Positions 47,385 through 55,034 of a stretch of 64,000 bases of DNA are shown here, piece after piece (within the stretch, counting starts at the first letter, position 1; every line of letters starts with the position of its first letter). The stretch covers positions 935,090 to 999,089 of the forward strand of contig CAVRDK010000001.1 of the NCBI GenBank assembly GCA_963719855.1, written 5' to 3'. The notes beneath the pieces were generated by a model. That model was not told the origin of the DNA. It did not search any database and was given only the letters and a program-made list of their open reading frames with translations. This DNA comes from CAIQPV01 sp963719855 (GTDB taxonomy: Bacteria; Pseudomonadota; Gammaproteobacteria; Burkholderiales; Gallionellaceae). A program made the translations under genes and the position numbers.

Positions 47385-47830
47385 TGTCATACAAGCAACC
47401 CATCTCGGCGCTGGTGGTGATTTACACTTCTTCACTGGATGTGCTGTTGCTGGAACGCGCCGATTATCCCGGCTACTGGCAATCGGTGACGGGCAGTCGC
47501 GACGGCGAGGAGTCATTGCGCGAAACGGCAATTCGCGAGGCGTTCGAGGAAACCGGGCTGGATGCCATGCGCTATGCGCTGACCGACTGGCAGGTGCAGA
47601 ATGTGTATGACATCTATCCCAAATGGCAACATCGCTACCCGCCTGGCACCACGCACAACACAGAGCATGTGTTCGGGCTGGAATTACCCGCTGTTTTACC
47701 TGTCCAACTGTCGCCGCGTGAGCATTTGAGTTATATCTGGCTGCCGTGGCGAGAAGCGGCAGAGAAGGTTTTTTCGCCGAGCAACCGCGCGGCAATTTTG
47801 CAATTACCTGAAAGAGTACAGCATGTCTGA
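47384..47830 (+). CDS. nudB: Dihydroneopterin triphosphate diphosphatase NudB
   Basis: 148 aa Nudix enzyme of folate synthesis. Nudix box GSRDGEESLRETAIREAFEE and the C-terminal SPREHLSYIWLPWREA are typical. In E. coli nudB directly follows aspS; here the RNase/inhibitor pair lies between. Confidence 0.92.
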   Translation: MSYKQPISALVVIYTSSLDVLLLERADYPGYWQSVTGSRDGEESLRETAIREAFEETGLDAMRYALTDWQVQNVYDIYPKWQHRYPPGTTHNTEHVFGLELPAVLPVQLSPREHLSYIWLPWREAAEKVFSPSNRAAILQLPERVQHV

Positions 47831-48920
47831 AGAGGCTATTTCCATCGCTTACGACCATCCTGATGCCGGACAATCGAGTTGCAGCACCGCGCAAGCTTGG
47901 GCAAAAAAACCTCGCGACCCCAACCCGGAAGAAAAGGCTGAGTTGATCGCGCGCATCAAGCGTCTGTTGAAAGAACAGGATGCGGTGCTGGTATCTCACT
48001 ACTATGTGCACCCCGATTTGCAGGATTTGGCCGAGGCAACCGGAGGCATGGTGTCGGATTCGCTCGATATGGCGAACTTCGGCCACCAGCATTCGGCGAA
48101 AACCATAGTTGTTGCCGGGGTGCGTTTCATGGGCGAGACGGCGAAGATACTCAACCCGGAGAAGCGTGTACTGATGCCGGATTTGGAGGCAGAATGTTCG
48201 CTGGATTTGGGCTGCCCGGCGGACGAGTTTGCCAAGTTCTGCGACGCGCACCCGGATCGCACGGTAGTGGTGTATGCCAACACCAGCGCGGCGGTGAAGG
48301 CGCGCGCCGACTGGATGGTGACCAGTTCCATCGCGTTGCCTATCGTCAAGCATCTAAAGGAACTCGGCGAGAAAATCCTGTGGGCGCCGGATCGGCATCT
48401 GGGCGCTTATGTGCAGGAACAGACTGGTGCGGACATGCTGTTGTGGCAGGGTTCGTGTATGGTGCATGACGAATTCAAAATGCAGGAGTTAATCGAGCTT
48501 AAGGCGCAACATCCGCAGGCCAAGGTGCTGGTGCATCCCGAATCGCCGCGTGCGGTAGTGCAACTGGCCGATGTGGTCGGCTCCACCACGCAGCTCATCA
48601 AAGCAACGCAAACTCTGGATGCGAAGGAATTCATCGTCGCCACCGACAACGGCATTCTGCACAAGATGCGCACGCTGTCGCCGGACAAGATATTTCTCGA
48701 AGCGCCGACGGCCGGTTACGGCGCGACCTGCACCAGTTGCAACCACTGCCCGTGGATGGCGATGAATGGCCTGATTAACTTGGCGGAAGTTTTAGAGACT
48801 GGAAAAAACGAAATCCACGTTGACCCGGCAATCGGGCGGCGCGCCAAGGTTTCCATCCAGCGCATGCTGGATTTTGCGAAACAGATTAATTTGCCGACAC
48901 GCGGGATCGGGAACGCATAG
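47823..48920 (+). CDS. nadA: Quinolinate synthase A
   Basis: 365 aa [4Fe-4S] enzyme condensing iminoaspartate and dihydroxyacetone phosphate for NAD. Cluster cysteines in DLEAECSLDLGCP and TCTSCNHCPWMAMNG; HYYVHPDLQDLAE near the start. Overlaps nudB by 8 bp. Last core gene before the accessory region. Confidence 0.97.
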   Translation: MSEEAISIAYDHPDAGQSSCSTAQAWAKKPRDPNPEEKAELIARIKRLLKEQDAVLVSHYYVHPDLQDLAEATGGMVSDSLDMANFGHQHSAKTIVVAGVRFMGETAKILNPEKRVLMPDLEAECSLDLGCPADEFAKFCDAHPDRTVVVYANTSAAVKARADWMVTSSIALPIVKHLKELGEKILWAPDRHLGAYVQEQTGADMLLWQGSCMVHDEFKMQELIELKAQHPQAKVLVHPESPRAVVQLADVVGSTTQLIKATQTLDAKEFIVATDNGILHKMRTLSPDKIFLEAPTAGYGATCTSCNHCPWMAMNGLINLAEVLETGKNEIHVDPAIGRRAKVSIQRMLDFAKQINLPTRGIGNA

Positions 48921-48946
48921 CTTGCCGGGATCGCCCGGTAGCTATG

Positions 48947-48985
48947 GCCGTTCGCCCTGAGCTTGTCGAAGAGGCTGTTCGAATC
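48947..48985 (+). repeat. Copy of a widespread intergenic repeat
   Basis: GCCGTTCGCCCTGAGCTTGT followed by CGAAGAGGCTG. From memory this TTCGCCCTGAGCTTGTCGAAG sequence is a common intergenic repeat in proteobacteria. Confidence 0.5.
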
Positions 48986-49138
48986 ACTTACCTAAAGGCA
49001 ACTTCGCCGGGGGTAGCCCGACAGCTAGTCACTTTTTCTTGCTTCGCCAAGAAAAAGCGGAATTATGGAGCAATCGCACAAACGTCAAATAATCAATTAA
49101 TTACAAAATTTAGTCAATTTAACATCTGAGCTTTATCT

Positions 49139-49170
49139 AAGCCCATCTAATGTAGATGGGCTTTTTTATG
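49139..49170 (+). terminator. Terminator just inside the left end of the IS1595-type element
   Basis: AGCCCATCTA-ATG-TAGATGGGCT followed by six T. It would stop transcription entering from nadA before the passenger genes. Confidence 0.85.
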
Positions 49171-49180
49171 TCTGACATGA

Positions 49181-49210
49181 TTGACAAAAAGTCAGAGATA
49201 ATGCTATCCT
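49181..49210 (+). promoter_or_regulatory. Promoter of first passenger gene
   Basis: TTGACA (49181-49186), 18-bp spacer, TATCCT (49205-49210), 32 bp before ATG 49242. Confidence 0.55.
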
Positions 49211-49241
49211 GCAAAAACTGACAAAACTACATGGAGATACC

Positions 49242-49742
49242 ATGAGCGCAGAAATTCAAAAACTTATAGCGGCAGAGCAATCGAAAATCGTATTGTTCAA
49301 AGAGAAAATTACATCGTGCGAAAAGCGTATAGCGATGCTTCAATCTATACAATCAGAAGACGCTGTTGATATGGCAGTTGGTGCTGCTATTGCCGCAAAA
49401 CCATCTGTCCCTGTAAGAGAAAATGCATTTGAACCGCGCACAGTATTTCCTTTAAATACTTTAGGTAAAAATATTCCTGATGCAACACCCAAAAGACCCA
49501 TTGGCGGGGTTGGAATGGCAATGATGCATGCTCTAAAATCGGGCGAGAAAAATTTGGATCAGCTTGGCGAGGCCATTGAATCAAGCGGACTAAAATCAAC
49601 GCGCCATAATGCACGATGCACTTTGATTGCGTTTAAAGATAAATATGGCTTTATTGAAAATACTCAACGTGGATATTACGGACTAACTAAACGAGGGCTT
49701 GAATATATTCAAGAGCAGGATGGCGTACTTGATCTCATTTAA
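49242..49742 (+). CDS. Coiled-coil plus winged-helix passenger protein
   Basis: 166 aa. Residues 1-45 form a heptad-like helix (KLIAAEQSKIVLFKEKITSC); residues about 88-160 look like a winged helix (GVGMAMMHALKSGEKNLDQL; YGLTKRGLEYIQEQ). GGAG lies 6 bp upstream of ATG. Function unknown; the same layout recurs at 52663 and 60100, always inside these IS-type elements, suggesting an accessory regulator. Confidence 0.65.
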   Translation: MSAEIQKLIAAEQSKIVLFKEKITSCEKRIAMLQSIQSEDAVDMAVGAAIAAKPSVPVRENAFEPRTVFPLNTLGKNIPDATPKRPIGGVGMAMMHALKSGEKNLDQLGEAIESSGLKSTRHNARCTLIAFKDKYGFIENTQRGYYGLTKRGLEYIQEQDGVLDLI

Positions 49743-49810
49743 TAGATGTAACCGGATAAAAACGCATAGAACAAGCGTTCTTATTGGTAATCGAGTAATA
49801 CAAAAGGTAA

Positions 49811-49907
49811 CGCCAGCGGTCAGGCTGGCGTCAGGTGTGATCCAGAGTATGGTCACTGTGTTGCTGTGCTGTCGAGGCACCCAGAGCCGAGCTGGTTTGA
49901 TCTCGGT
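49811..49907 (+). ncRNA. Candidate structured RNA
   Basis: Three hairpins in under 100 nt: CGCCAGC/GCTGGCG (49811-49830), GTGA.CC/GG.TCAC (49837-49856) and GCCGAG/CTCGGT (49886-49907). No protein gene covers it. A ribosome site (GGAAAGGAG) and a 26-codon frame follow. It could be a leader/attenuator or an independent RNA; no known class is recognised. Confidence 0.35.
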
Positions 49908-49928
49908 ACTAGGAAAGGAGTCAATAAA

Positions 49929-50009
49929 ATGAGGTGGTCGAATACTGCCACCGGAAAACATCGTCCCATTCACATGGAACAAACGATGGAAGTACGGCTT
50001 ACCTTATAG
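49929..50009 (+). CDS. Possible 26-aa peptide
   Basis: MRWSNTATGK... ending VRLTL, with GGAAAGGAG nine bases upstream of the ATG. It follows the hairpin cluster; may be a leader peptide. Not a recognised family. Confidence 0.35.
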   Translation: MRWSNTATGKHRPIHMEQTMEVRLTL

Positions 50010-50046
50010 AATTGAAACCATACAACTTGGTTTTTAAGCTATTAGC

Positions 50047-50085
50047 GCGGGGATGTCATTTCCGTGGCATACCCGCTTTTTTTAT
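50047..50085 (+). terminator. Probable terminator before GIY-YIG gene
   Basis: GCGGG...ATG / CAT...CCCGC stem followed by seven T; 22 bp before ATG 50107. It would end the 49929 transcript or attenuate the GIY-YIG gene. Confidence 0.65.
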
Positions 50086-50106
50086 TGCAAATACAGGAAC
50101 ACTATA

Positions 50107-50454
50107 ATGTTAAATGTTCAGTGGGTCAAGTCGCAAGCCGATACATGGCTTGAGTTTCAAACGTTCGATATAAGCAGCGTGAATTCTGACGGAGTTTATA
50201 TAATCTGGCATGCTGGCAATCCAGGCAAAGTCGTGTATGTGGGCCAGGGTGATGTTAAAGCCCGTTTGCAAGCGCATCGCAATAGAACCGACATCACCAA
50301 GTACGCAAAGGTCGGAACACTTTACGTTACATGGGCATTTGTACCGGCACATCAGAAAGATGGTGTGGAGCGTTACCTTGCGAATAAGTGGAATCCACTA
50401 ATCGGAGATGCCCATCCAGACGCGACTCCGATTGCTGTAAATTCTCCGTGGTAA
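50107..50454 (+). CDS. GIY-YIG-type nuclease domain protein
   Basis: 115 aa. GVYIIWH ... VVYVGQGDVKARLQAHR carries the GIY and YIG strands and the catalytic Arg; the candidate catalytic Glu is in DGVERYLANKWNP. Single-domain GIY-YIG proteins are often DNA nucleases. It is a passenger of the IS1595-type element; its 3' end overlaps the convergent small gene. Confidence 0.78.
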   Translation: MLNVQWVKSQADTWLEFQTFDISSVNSDGVYIIWHAGNPGKVVYVGQGDVKARLQAHRNRTDITKYAKVGTLYVTWAFVPAHQKDGVERYLANKWNPLIGDAHPDATPIAVNSPW

Positions 50455-50614
50455 TTGTGCATTCAGCACCACCCAAGATTGCATCTATGGCGTCAATAAG
50501 CTTCATGTGTTGATACCATGACCAAGGCGGCTCTTGACCGTCCGCAATCTTGTCTTTAGCCCACTGCCGCACGTCCTGTAACTGATGTGCGGCTTTTTCG
50601 TTTTCGGATTTCAT
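50327..50614 (-). CDS. Small hypothetical passenger protein
   Basis: 95 aa from ATG 50614 (GGAG upstream). The N-terminal two thirds (RQWAKDKIADGQEPPWSWYQ) resemble short phage/accessory proteins; the C-terminal 40 residues overlap the GIY-YIG gene on the other strand by 128 bp and may not be conserved. Function unknown. Confidence 0.55.
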   Translation of the reverse strand: MKSENEKAAHQLQDVRQWAKDKIADGQEPPWSWYQHMKLIDAIDAILGGAECTITTENLQQSESRLDGHLRLVDSTYSQGNAPHHLSDVPVQMPM

Positions 50615-50636
50615 ATTGATTATCTCCTTAAACAAT

Positions 50637-50861
50637 TTAATCAAAACGAATTACGGTGCAGTCGATAGCTTCCATGCACTGTAACAGGAATACAGCCGTA
50701 AATTTCCCTCGGCTTATTTTGTTGGCGATATTTTCAGGCGTTTCGGCGATACCTAATGCGGTGAGTTTTTCTGCCAATTGCTGATAGCTAACGCCTTTGC
50801 GTTTTAATTCTGCCTTGAGCAGCCCTTTAACTTTATTTTCCCATTGCTGATCGCCTGACAT
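50637..50861 (-). CDS. DUF6471-like small protein, divergent from transposase
   Basis: 74 aa from ATG 50861 (AGGAG). NKVKGLLKAELKRKGVSYQQ and ENIANKISRGKFTAVFLLQC suggest an HTH-like fold. A clear relative (61712) sits in the same divergent position next to the other IS1595-type transposase, so it may regulate transposition. Confidence 0.7.
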   Translation of the reverse strand: MSGDQQWENKVKGLLKAELKRKGVSYQQLAEKLTALGIAETPENIANKISRGKFTAVFLLQCMEAIDCTVIRFD

Positions 50862-50917
50862 GGAAACTCCTGCAAAAATATGCTTATCATCATACACGAT
50901 ATATTTCTCTTGACAAG

Positions 50918-50937
50918 TGATGATTTAAATATCATCA
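50918..50937. promoter_or_regulatory. Palindrome in the divergent promoter region
   Basis: TGATGAT-TTAAAT-ATCATCA, 7-bp arms, 8 bp after TTGACA 50910-50915 and between the DUF6471-like gene and the transposase. Plausible operator. Confidence 0.45.
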
Positions 50938-50973
50938 TGCGTGCTTACAAACATATCGCAAACGGTGATAAAC

Positions 50974-51987
50974 ATGTCTCAGCATTTTCTGCTCTCAGCA
51001 AAAGCCCGCACCCTGTCAGTGCGCAAGGTGATGGAGTTGGCCGATCAACAAGCCTTTGAAGCCTTCAAGGAGGTGCGCTGGGGTGCTGGTGACGAAGTTG
51101 CCTGTCCAGTGTGCGGCACTATTGGAAAGCACTATCTCAAGGCCACTCGTAAGCAATGGCAGTGCAAGGATTGCGGGCATACGTTCAGCGTTACGTCCGG
51201 TACTATATTCGCCTTCCACAAACTACCCTTGCGCGTGTATCTTGCTGCTATCGCAATCTATACCAATGCAGTCAAGGGAATCTCTGCGCTGCAATTGGGG
51301 CGTGATCTTGGAGTCCAGTACAAAACTGCCTTCGTGCTGGCGCATAAAATTCGTGAATCGCTGATGGCACATCGTGACACCGAGCAACTATCCGGCGAAA
51401 TCCATATGGACGGCTGCTATGTGAATGGAACCATCCGCCCAAAGAACAAGAAGGCCGAGCGCATAGATCGACGCCTAGCCATCCATCAGAAGCCTAGCAA
51501 GCGTTGTGTGTTCGTTATCCGCCAGAGGGCGCAAGAACCCGCTGTAGGCGCTTCTAAAACGCTTACCTTCGTAATTAAAGGCGAGAATCAAAAGGACGTT
51601 GGGAATCTGGCTGAATCGTTCGTGAAGAAAGGCTCTGTAATCTGCGCTGACGAAAGCAATGCCTATGATGCGCTCCATGCAAAATATGAAACTCGCCGTG
51701 TGAATCACAGCATCGAATATCGCTCCGATGATGGCACTACAAACAATCTGGCCGAGTCGTATTTAAGCCGCTTCCGTCGAATGCAGTACGGCCAGACACA
51801 CAAATTCGGAAACCTGTATCTGGCAAACTATGCCAATGAAGCGGCATATCGTGAAGATACTCGCCGTTTGCCTAATGGTGAAATTTTCAATGACATCATG
51901 AAAAAGTGCGCCCGCACTGTAACTAACCGCGACTGGTGCGGCTACTGGCAAGGTAACAAGCGTCAGACGGAAAGGCTTGCTGCTTAA
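50974..51987 (+). CDS. IS1595-family (ISXO2-like) transposase
   Basis: 337 aa from ATG 50974. Zinc ribbon CPVC...CKDCGHTFSVTSGTIF (residues about 35-80), then a DDE-type core: MDGCYVNG, ICADESNAYD, and TTNNLAESYLSRFRRMQYGQ. It is the only transposase inside the element 49058-53175 and should mobilise it. Confidence 0.92.
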   Translation: MSQHFLLSAKARTLSVRKVMELADQQAFEAFKEVRWGAGDEVACPVCGTIGKHYLKATRKQWQCKDCGHTFSVTSGTIFAFHKLPLRVYLAAIAIYTNAVKGISALQLGRDLGVQYKTAFVLAHKIRESLMAHRDTEQLSGEIHMDGCYVNGTIRPKNKKAERIDRRLAIHQKPSKRCVFVIRQRAQEPAVGASKTLTFVIKGENQKDVGNLAESFVKKGSVICADESNAYDALHAKYETRRVNHSIEYRSDDGTTNNLAESYLSRFRRMQYGQTHKFGNLYLANYANEAAYREDTRRLPNGEIFNDIMKKCARTVTNRDWCGYWQGNKRQTERLAA

Positions 51988-52075
51988 CTCGCAGTAGGTC
52001 GTAATCATTGAATTGGCATTAATTACCATTTCATTTATAATGTTAAGTTCCATAGAAAATGACCGATAATAAAAT

Positions 52076-52414
52076 ATGAATGAGCTTGAGACTCTTGCGG
52101 GCACCATTTGGGAGCATGTTTGCCAAAACATACTTCTAATACTTAAAGAATGCGACCTATATGGGTTGGCTGGAATTTTAACCGTACCAGACCCATCAAT
52201 TGAAAATCGCATTCATGCGCTAAAGAAACTTGACAAAATTTGTCAGATAATTATTGACAATACTGGGCATGACCAATATAGTGTTTCGCGTGTTATGTAC
52301 AACGCGAAGCAACAAATTCTTCATCTGGAAATGCTATTGTCTGCCGCTAAGAATGAAGACGAGGCCGGATTTAACGAAGCTAAAGCGCGCCTGAATGGGC
52401 AAAGTGGACATTAA
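52076..52414 (+). CDS. Hypothetical passenger protein
   Basis: 112 aa, helical and charged (LAGTIWEHVCQNILLILKEC; VSRVMYNAKQQILHLEMLL). No recognised domain or strong ribosome site; 14 bp before the next small gene on the same strand. Confidence 0.5.
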   Translation: MNELETLAGTIWEHVCQNILLILKECDLYGLAGILTVPDPSIENRIHALKKLDKICQIIIDNTGHDQYSVSRVMYNAKQQILHLEMLLSAAKNEDEAGFNEAKARLNGQSGH

Positions 52415-52428
52415 CGCGAGGAGATATC

Positions 52429-52605
52429 ATGACTATCGAAAACATCTTGCAAAGGGGACAGGCTGGCGAAAAATTGAATGCTGATGAATTAGCAGCACTC
52501 ATGTCGCACGCAATCTATCTGCTCAAATACATCGAGAATTGCACACAGAAAAGTATTTTGCGTGCGCACGATATATTGGCGGAACAATATCAAAAAGCCG
52601 CCTGA
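52429..52605 (+). CDS. 58-aa hypothetical passenger protein
   Basis: MTIENILQRGQAGEKLNADE ... ILAEQYQKAA; ATG follows GAGGAGATATC. Helical, soluble, unknown function. Likely co-transcribed with 52076-52414. Confidence 0.55.
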   Translation: MTIENILQRGQAGEKLNADELAALMSHAIYLLKYIENCTQKSILRAHDILAEQYQKAA

Positions 52606-52662
52606 TAATTTCTTTGGCGAGCAAACTAAAGCCCGCTTCGGTGGCCTTTTAAATTTTCACAT

Positions 52663-53088
52663 TTAAACCAGCTCCCAAACTATCGCCATGCCGTCCTTAC
52701 CTGCCTGACGAACTATACCGCGCTTCTCGCAACGTTTAAGCGTGTCTAGGATGGTGTCACGGATAGGCTTCCACTTGCTTTCATCTAGCCCTTTCTTTGC
52801 AGCAATGTGCTGGGCTATTTGCTGCGTATTGAGTGTGCCGCCAGCCTCCCGCAACACTTCAAGCACGGCGCGATTACTCTCCCCTTGTCTGAATATCCTA
52901 TTCGTTTCCACAAACCGCTTGGGCGGCAAGGTGCGTAAATCTGTTTCGGGTGCAAATAGCTTTATCGTTGCCGCCAGTAGCTTTATCTCGGCATCAAGTC
53001 GATCAACCTCAGAAGCATGATGCGCTATTAAGGTCACTAATTCAGAATGTTTGGACAGTAAGCCGGAAACAACGTGGGATTGAGACAT
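52663..53088 (-). CDS. Coiled-coil plus winged-helix passenger protein
   Basis: 141 aa from ATG 53088. The N-terminal helix (SHVVSGLLSKHSELVTLIAH) is followed by a winged helix (NRAVLEVLREAGGTLNTQQI; DTLKRCEKRGIVRQ). It is the last gene before the right element end. Closely related N-terminal sequence (SHVVSGLVAKRAELTGQ) survives in the remnant at 59852-60009. Confidence 0.68.
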   Translation of the reverse strand: MSQSHVVSGLLSKHSELVTLIAHHASEVDRLDAEIKLLAATIKLFAPETDLRTLPPKRFVETNRIFRQGESNRAVLEVLREAGGTLNTQQIAQHIAAKKGLDESKWKPIRDTILDTLKRCEKRGIVRQAGKDGMAIVWELV

Positions 53089-53183
53089 AAGGCTGCACCT
53101 GTTCAAAGAATGAAAACAGATGTTATTCTAGGCGCAGGGCGGGTTACAGCTTTGTGCGGCTGCTACATAATTCCGAGAAAAAG

Positions 53184-53398
53184 TAACCAAAAAGAAGGCG
53201 ACCCCAATCCGCCACCTCTTCGAGGTTCCCTGCGTTGCTCGACTGGTCAGGCTTCCTCATAAACTCGCACGATCCGCTACGCGGCCACGTACTCAAACAT
53301 ATTCGTCAGAATTCCCTGACCAGCCTCCGCTACTCGGTGGCGGAACAGGGGAAGGAAAACCCAAAAACACCGCGTGTCCACACACTGGGCTAGGACTG
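53184..53398. other. Spacer between two inserted elements
   Basis: Host-type sequence left between the IS1595-type and ISL3-type elements. Its start (AGAAAAAGTAACCAAAAAGA) joins the sequence left of 49050 when the IS1595-type element is removed. Several short inverted repeats, no gene. Confidence 0.65.
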
Positions 53399-53469
53399 GA
53401 ATAATCGGCTATCCGTATTTAGCGGTTGATTTAGCTTTTCCCGGCGCTAATGTTTACATGTTGCAAAAA

Positions 53470-53486
53470 CGTATTTAACGGTTGAC
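53470..53486 (+). repeat. Subterminal copy of the ISL3 end sequence
   Basis: CGTATTTAACGGTTGAC resembles CGTATTTAGCGGTTGAT in the left end (from 53413). It overlaps the -35 box of the cargo operon, so the transposase could repress its own promoter. Confidence 0.6.
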
Positions 53487-53510
53487 TTCCCATGCTCGTT
53501 CGCGTATTCT
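53482..53510 (+). promoter_or_regulatory. Promoter of the ISL3 cargo operon
   Basis: TTGACT (53482-53487), 17-bp spacer, TATTCT (53505-53510), 58 bp upstream of the aminotransferase start. Confidence 0.6.
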
Positions 53511-53567
53511 GAAATCGTAAAGTGCGGTTGATATGCCGTCACCAATAATTACGAAAAGGAAGCTATT

Positions 53568-55034
53568 GTGCTGAAACAAGTTCAAAATACGCAGCATGAG
53601 ACTACTACCAATACAAGCATGCGCGACTACTTCACGGCGAACAATTTAGATTATTTTCTGACCAGGTACAGCACAGAGAAAACTGACTTAACTGTTGGTG
53701 CTGACAAGAAGCAGCTACTGGTAGATAGCATCGTTCCTTCCGATACATTGGCTATCGGTGGAATTGGCGCTCAGATTTTTACAGATCGCGGGACGTTGAT
53801 TGATTTCCAGTCGATGACCGTAAATTGCATCCTTGGGCAAAACGACCCATGGGTAAAAATGCAGCAGATCGCTTATTTGCTAAGTGATCGCCCTTCTTTT
53901 CATACAACCAAGCTCGGTAGCGAACTCTACTATTCATTGCCTGAAAGAGTGGCCGCAATTGGCCTTGCGGGCATCAAGAACCCTGTAATCAGTCATCGGC
54001 AATGCAATGGCTCGGATGTCGTTGAGCATGCCATTAAAGCAGCCAAAAGCTACGGTAAAGACCGCGAATTGATCGTGTCGTTCCTCGGCTCGTACCATGG
54101 GCAGAACCTGACTGCTTTTTCCGTATCAGATGTACAGAAGAAGCATATCTTTTTGGCACACACCCAGTCGGTTATCTACTTCCAAGCCCCGGATGGCGTA
54201 GCCCGTATAGACGATCTGGCTGGATTAACTCCACGCGAGATTGAAAGCTTAAAGCGCCTTCGGCAGATAGGCAGCAATGTGTTTGCTGTGATTCTTGAGC
54301 CAATTCAAATGAACAACGGCGTACAGCCATTTTCTGCGGCCTATTTGCGCGAGATGAAGGCTGTCTGCGACGAACTGGACATTTGCCTTATCTTTGATGA
54401 GGTACAAACCGGCTTTGGCTGGCTTGGCAAGTTGAGTGCTGCCGAGTACCACGGTGTTTCGCCACACATTGCAGCATTCGGCAAGGCCGTCACAGCCGGT
54501 AATGGCCCGCTTGCATTCTCTGTCGCTGAGAGGCGTTTCCAGCACATGGAATACGGCACCGCATCAAAAACCAACGGAGCGGACGTTAGATCAATCGTGG
54601 CCGCTCATGCTGTTATGGATCGGCTTCTTGGTATAGACGCCGCTTTGATCCCATATTTTCTGAATGAAACGCTAAAGCATCAGCTATCCATAGGGCTGCT
54701 ATCTTCCGTGCCTGACACCAGTAGCGCGTTATGGAACGCGATGGAGGTTGTGAAACAGCAATGCTCAGGAACGATAGGACGACTAAAGGGCGGCGGCTTG
54801 ATTTGCGGCGTGGAGATACTGAATGCCAACGGCGAGCCGGATTGCGCTCTTGCAGACCTGATTGTGGAAGATTGTTTTGAGAATGGTTTGTTTCTTCGCA
54901 AATCCCAGCATGTCTTGATCGTCAAAGTTCCAATGGTTATATCGCGCCGAGAGCTTGAGGATGGTTGCGAAATTTTGTTGCAATCAATTCAAAGACAGGC
55001 CCGCGCCGAAAGAAAGGAGGCGGCTTATGCTTGA
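53568..55034 (+). CDS. Class III PLP-dependent aminotransferase
   Basis: 488 aa from GTG 53568 (AAAAGGAAG). Fold-type I features: CNGSDVVEHAIKAAK, SFLGSYHGQNLTAF, the PLP-binding Asp in CLIFDEVQTGFGWLG and the likely Schiff-base Lys in HIAAFGKAVTAGNGP. Closest in style to diaminobutyrate/4-aminobutyrate aminotransferases; substrate unknown. Its stop overlaps the next gene by 8 bp, so product and partner are coupled. First gene of the cargo operon. Confidence 0.85.
   Translation: MLKQVQNTQHETTTNTSMRDYFTANNLDYFLTRYSTEKTDLTVGADKKQLLVDSIVPSDTLAIGGIGAQIFTDRGTLIDFQSMTVNCILGQNDPWVKMQQIAYLLSDRPSFHTTKLGSELYYSLPERVAAIGLAGIKNPVISHRQCNGSDVVEHAIKAAKSYGKDRELIVSFLGSYHGQNLTAFSVSDVQKKHIFLAHTQSVIYFQAPDGVARIDDLAGLTPREIESLKRLRQIGSNVFAVILEPIQMNNGVQPFSAAYLREMKAVCDELDICLIFDEVQTGFGWLGKLSAAEYHGVSPHIAAFGKAVTAGNGPLAFSVAERRFQHMEYGTASKTNGADVRSIVAAHAVMDRLLGIDAALIPYFLNETLKHQLSIGLLSSVPDTSSALWNAMEVVKQQCSGTIGRLKGGGLICGVEILNANGEPDCALADLIVEDCFENGLFLRKSQHVLIVKVPMVISRRELEDGCEILLQSIQRQARAERKEAAYA

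Larger units (their letters stand above)
49058..53175 (+). mobile_element. IS1595-type element with passenger genes (4118 bp)
   Basis: Left end CGGAATTATGGAGCAATCGC (49058 on) matches the reverse complement of the right end (CGGAATTATGTAGCAGCCGC, ending 53175); 22 of 25 bp agree. Both ends are flanked by the 8-bp duplication AGAAAAAG (49050-49057 and 53176-53183). Removing the element gives a continuous ...CTTGCTTCGCCAAGAAAAAGTAACC... site. It holds one ISXO2-like transposase plus a coiled-coil/wHTH protein, a candidate RNA, a GIY-YIG nuclease, a DUF6471-like protein and four other small genes. Confidence 0.88.

Noticed and set aside
47064..48353. 429-codon minus-strand frame opposite nudB/nadA
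   Set aside because: Shadow crossing three well-supported genes.
49683..49982. 99-codon minus-strand frame
   Set aside because: Covers the hairpin cluster and the end of the wHTH gene; no coding signal.
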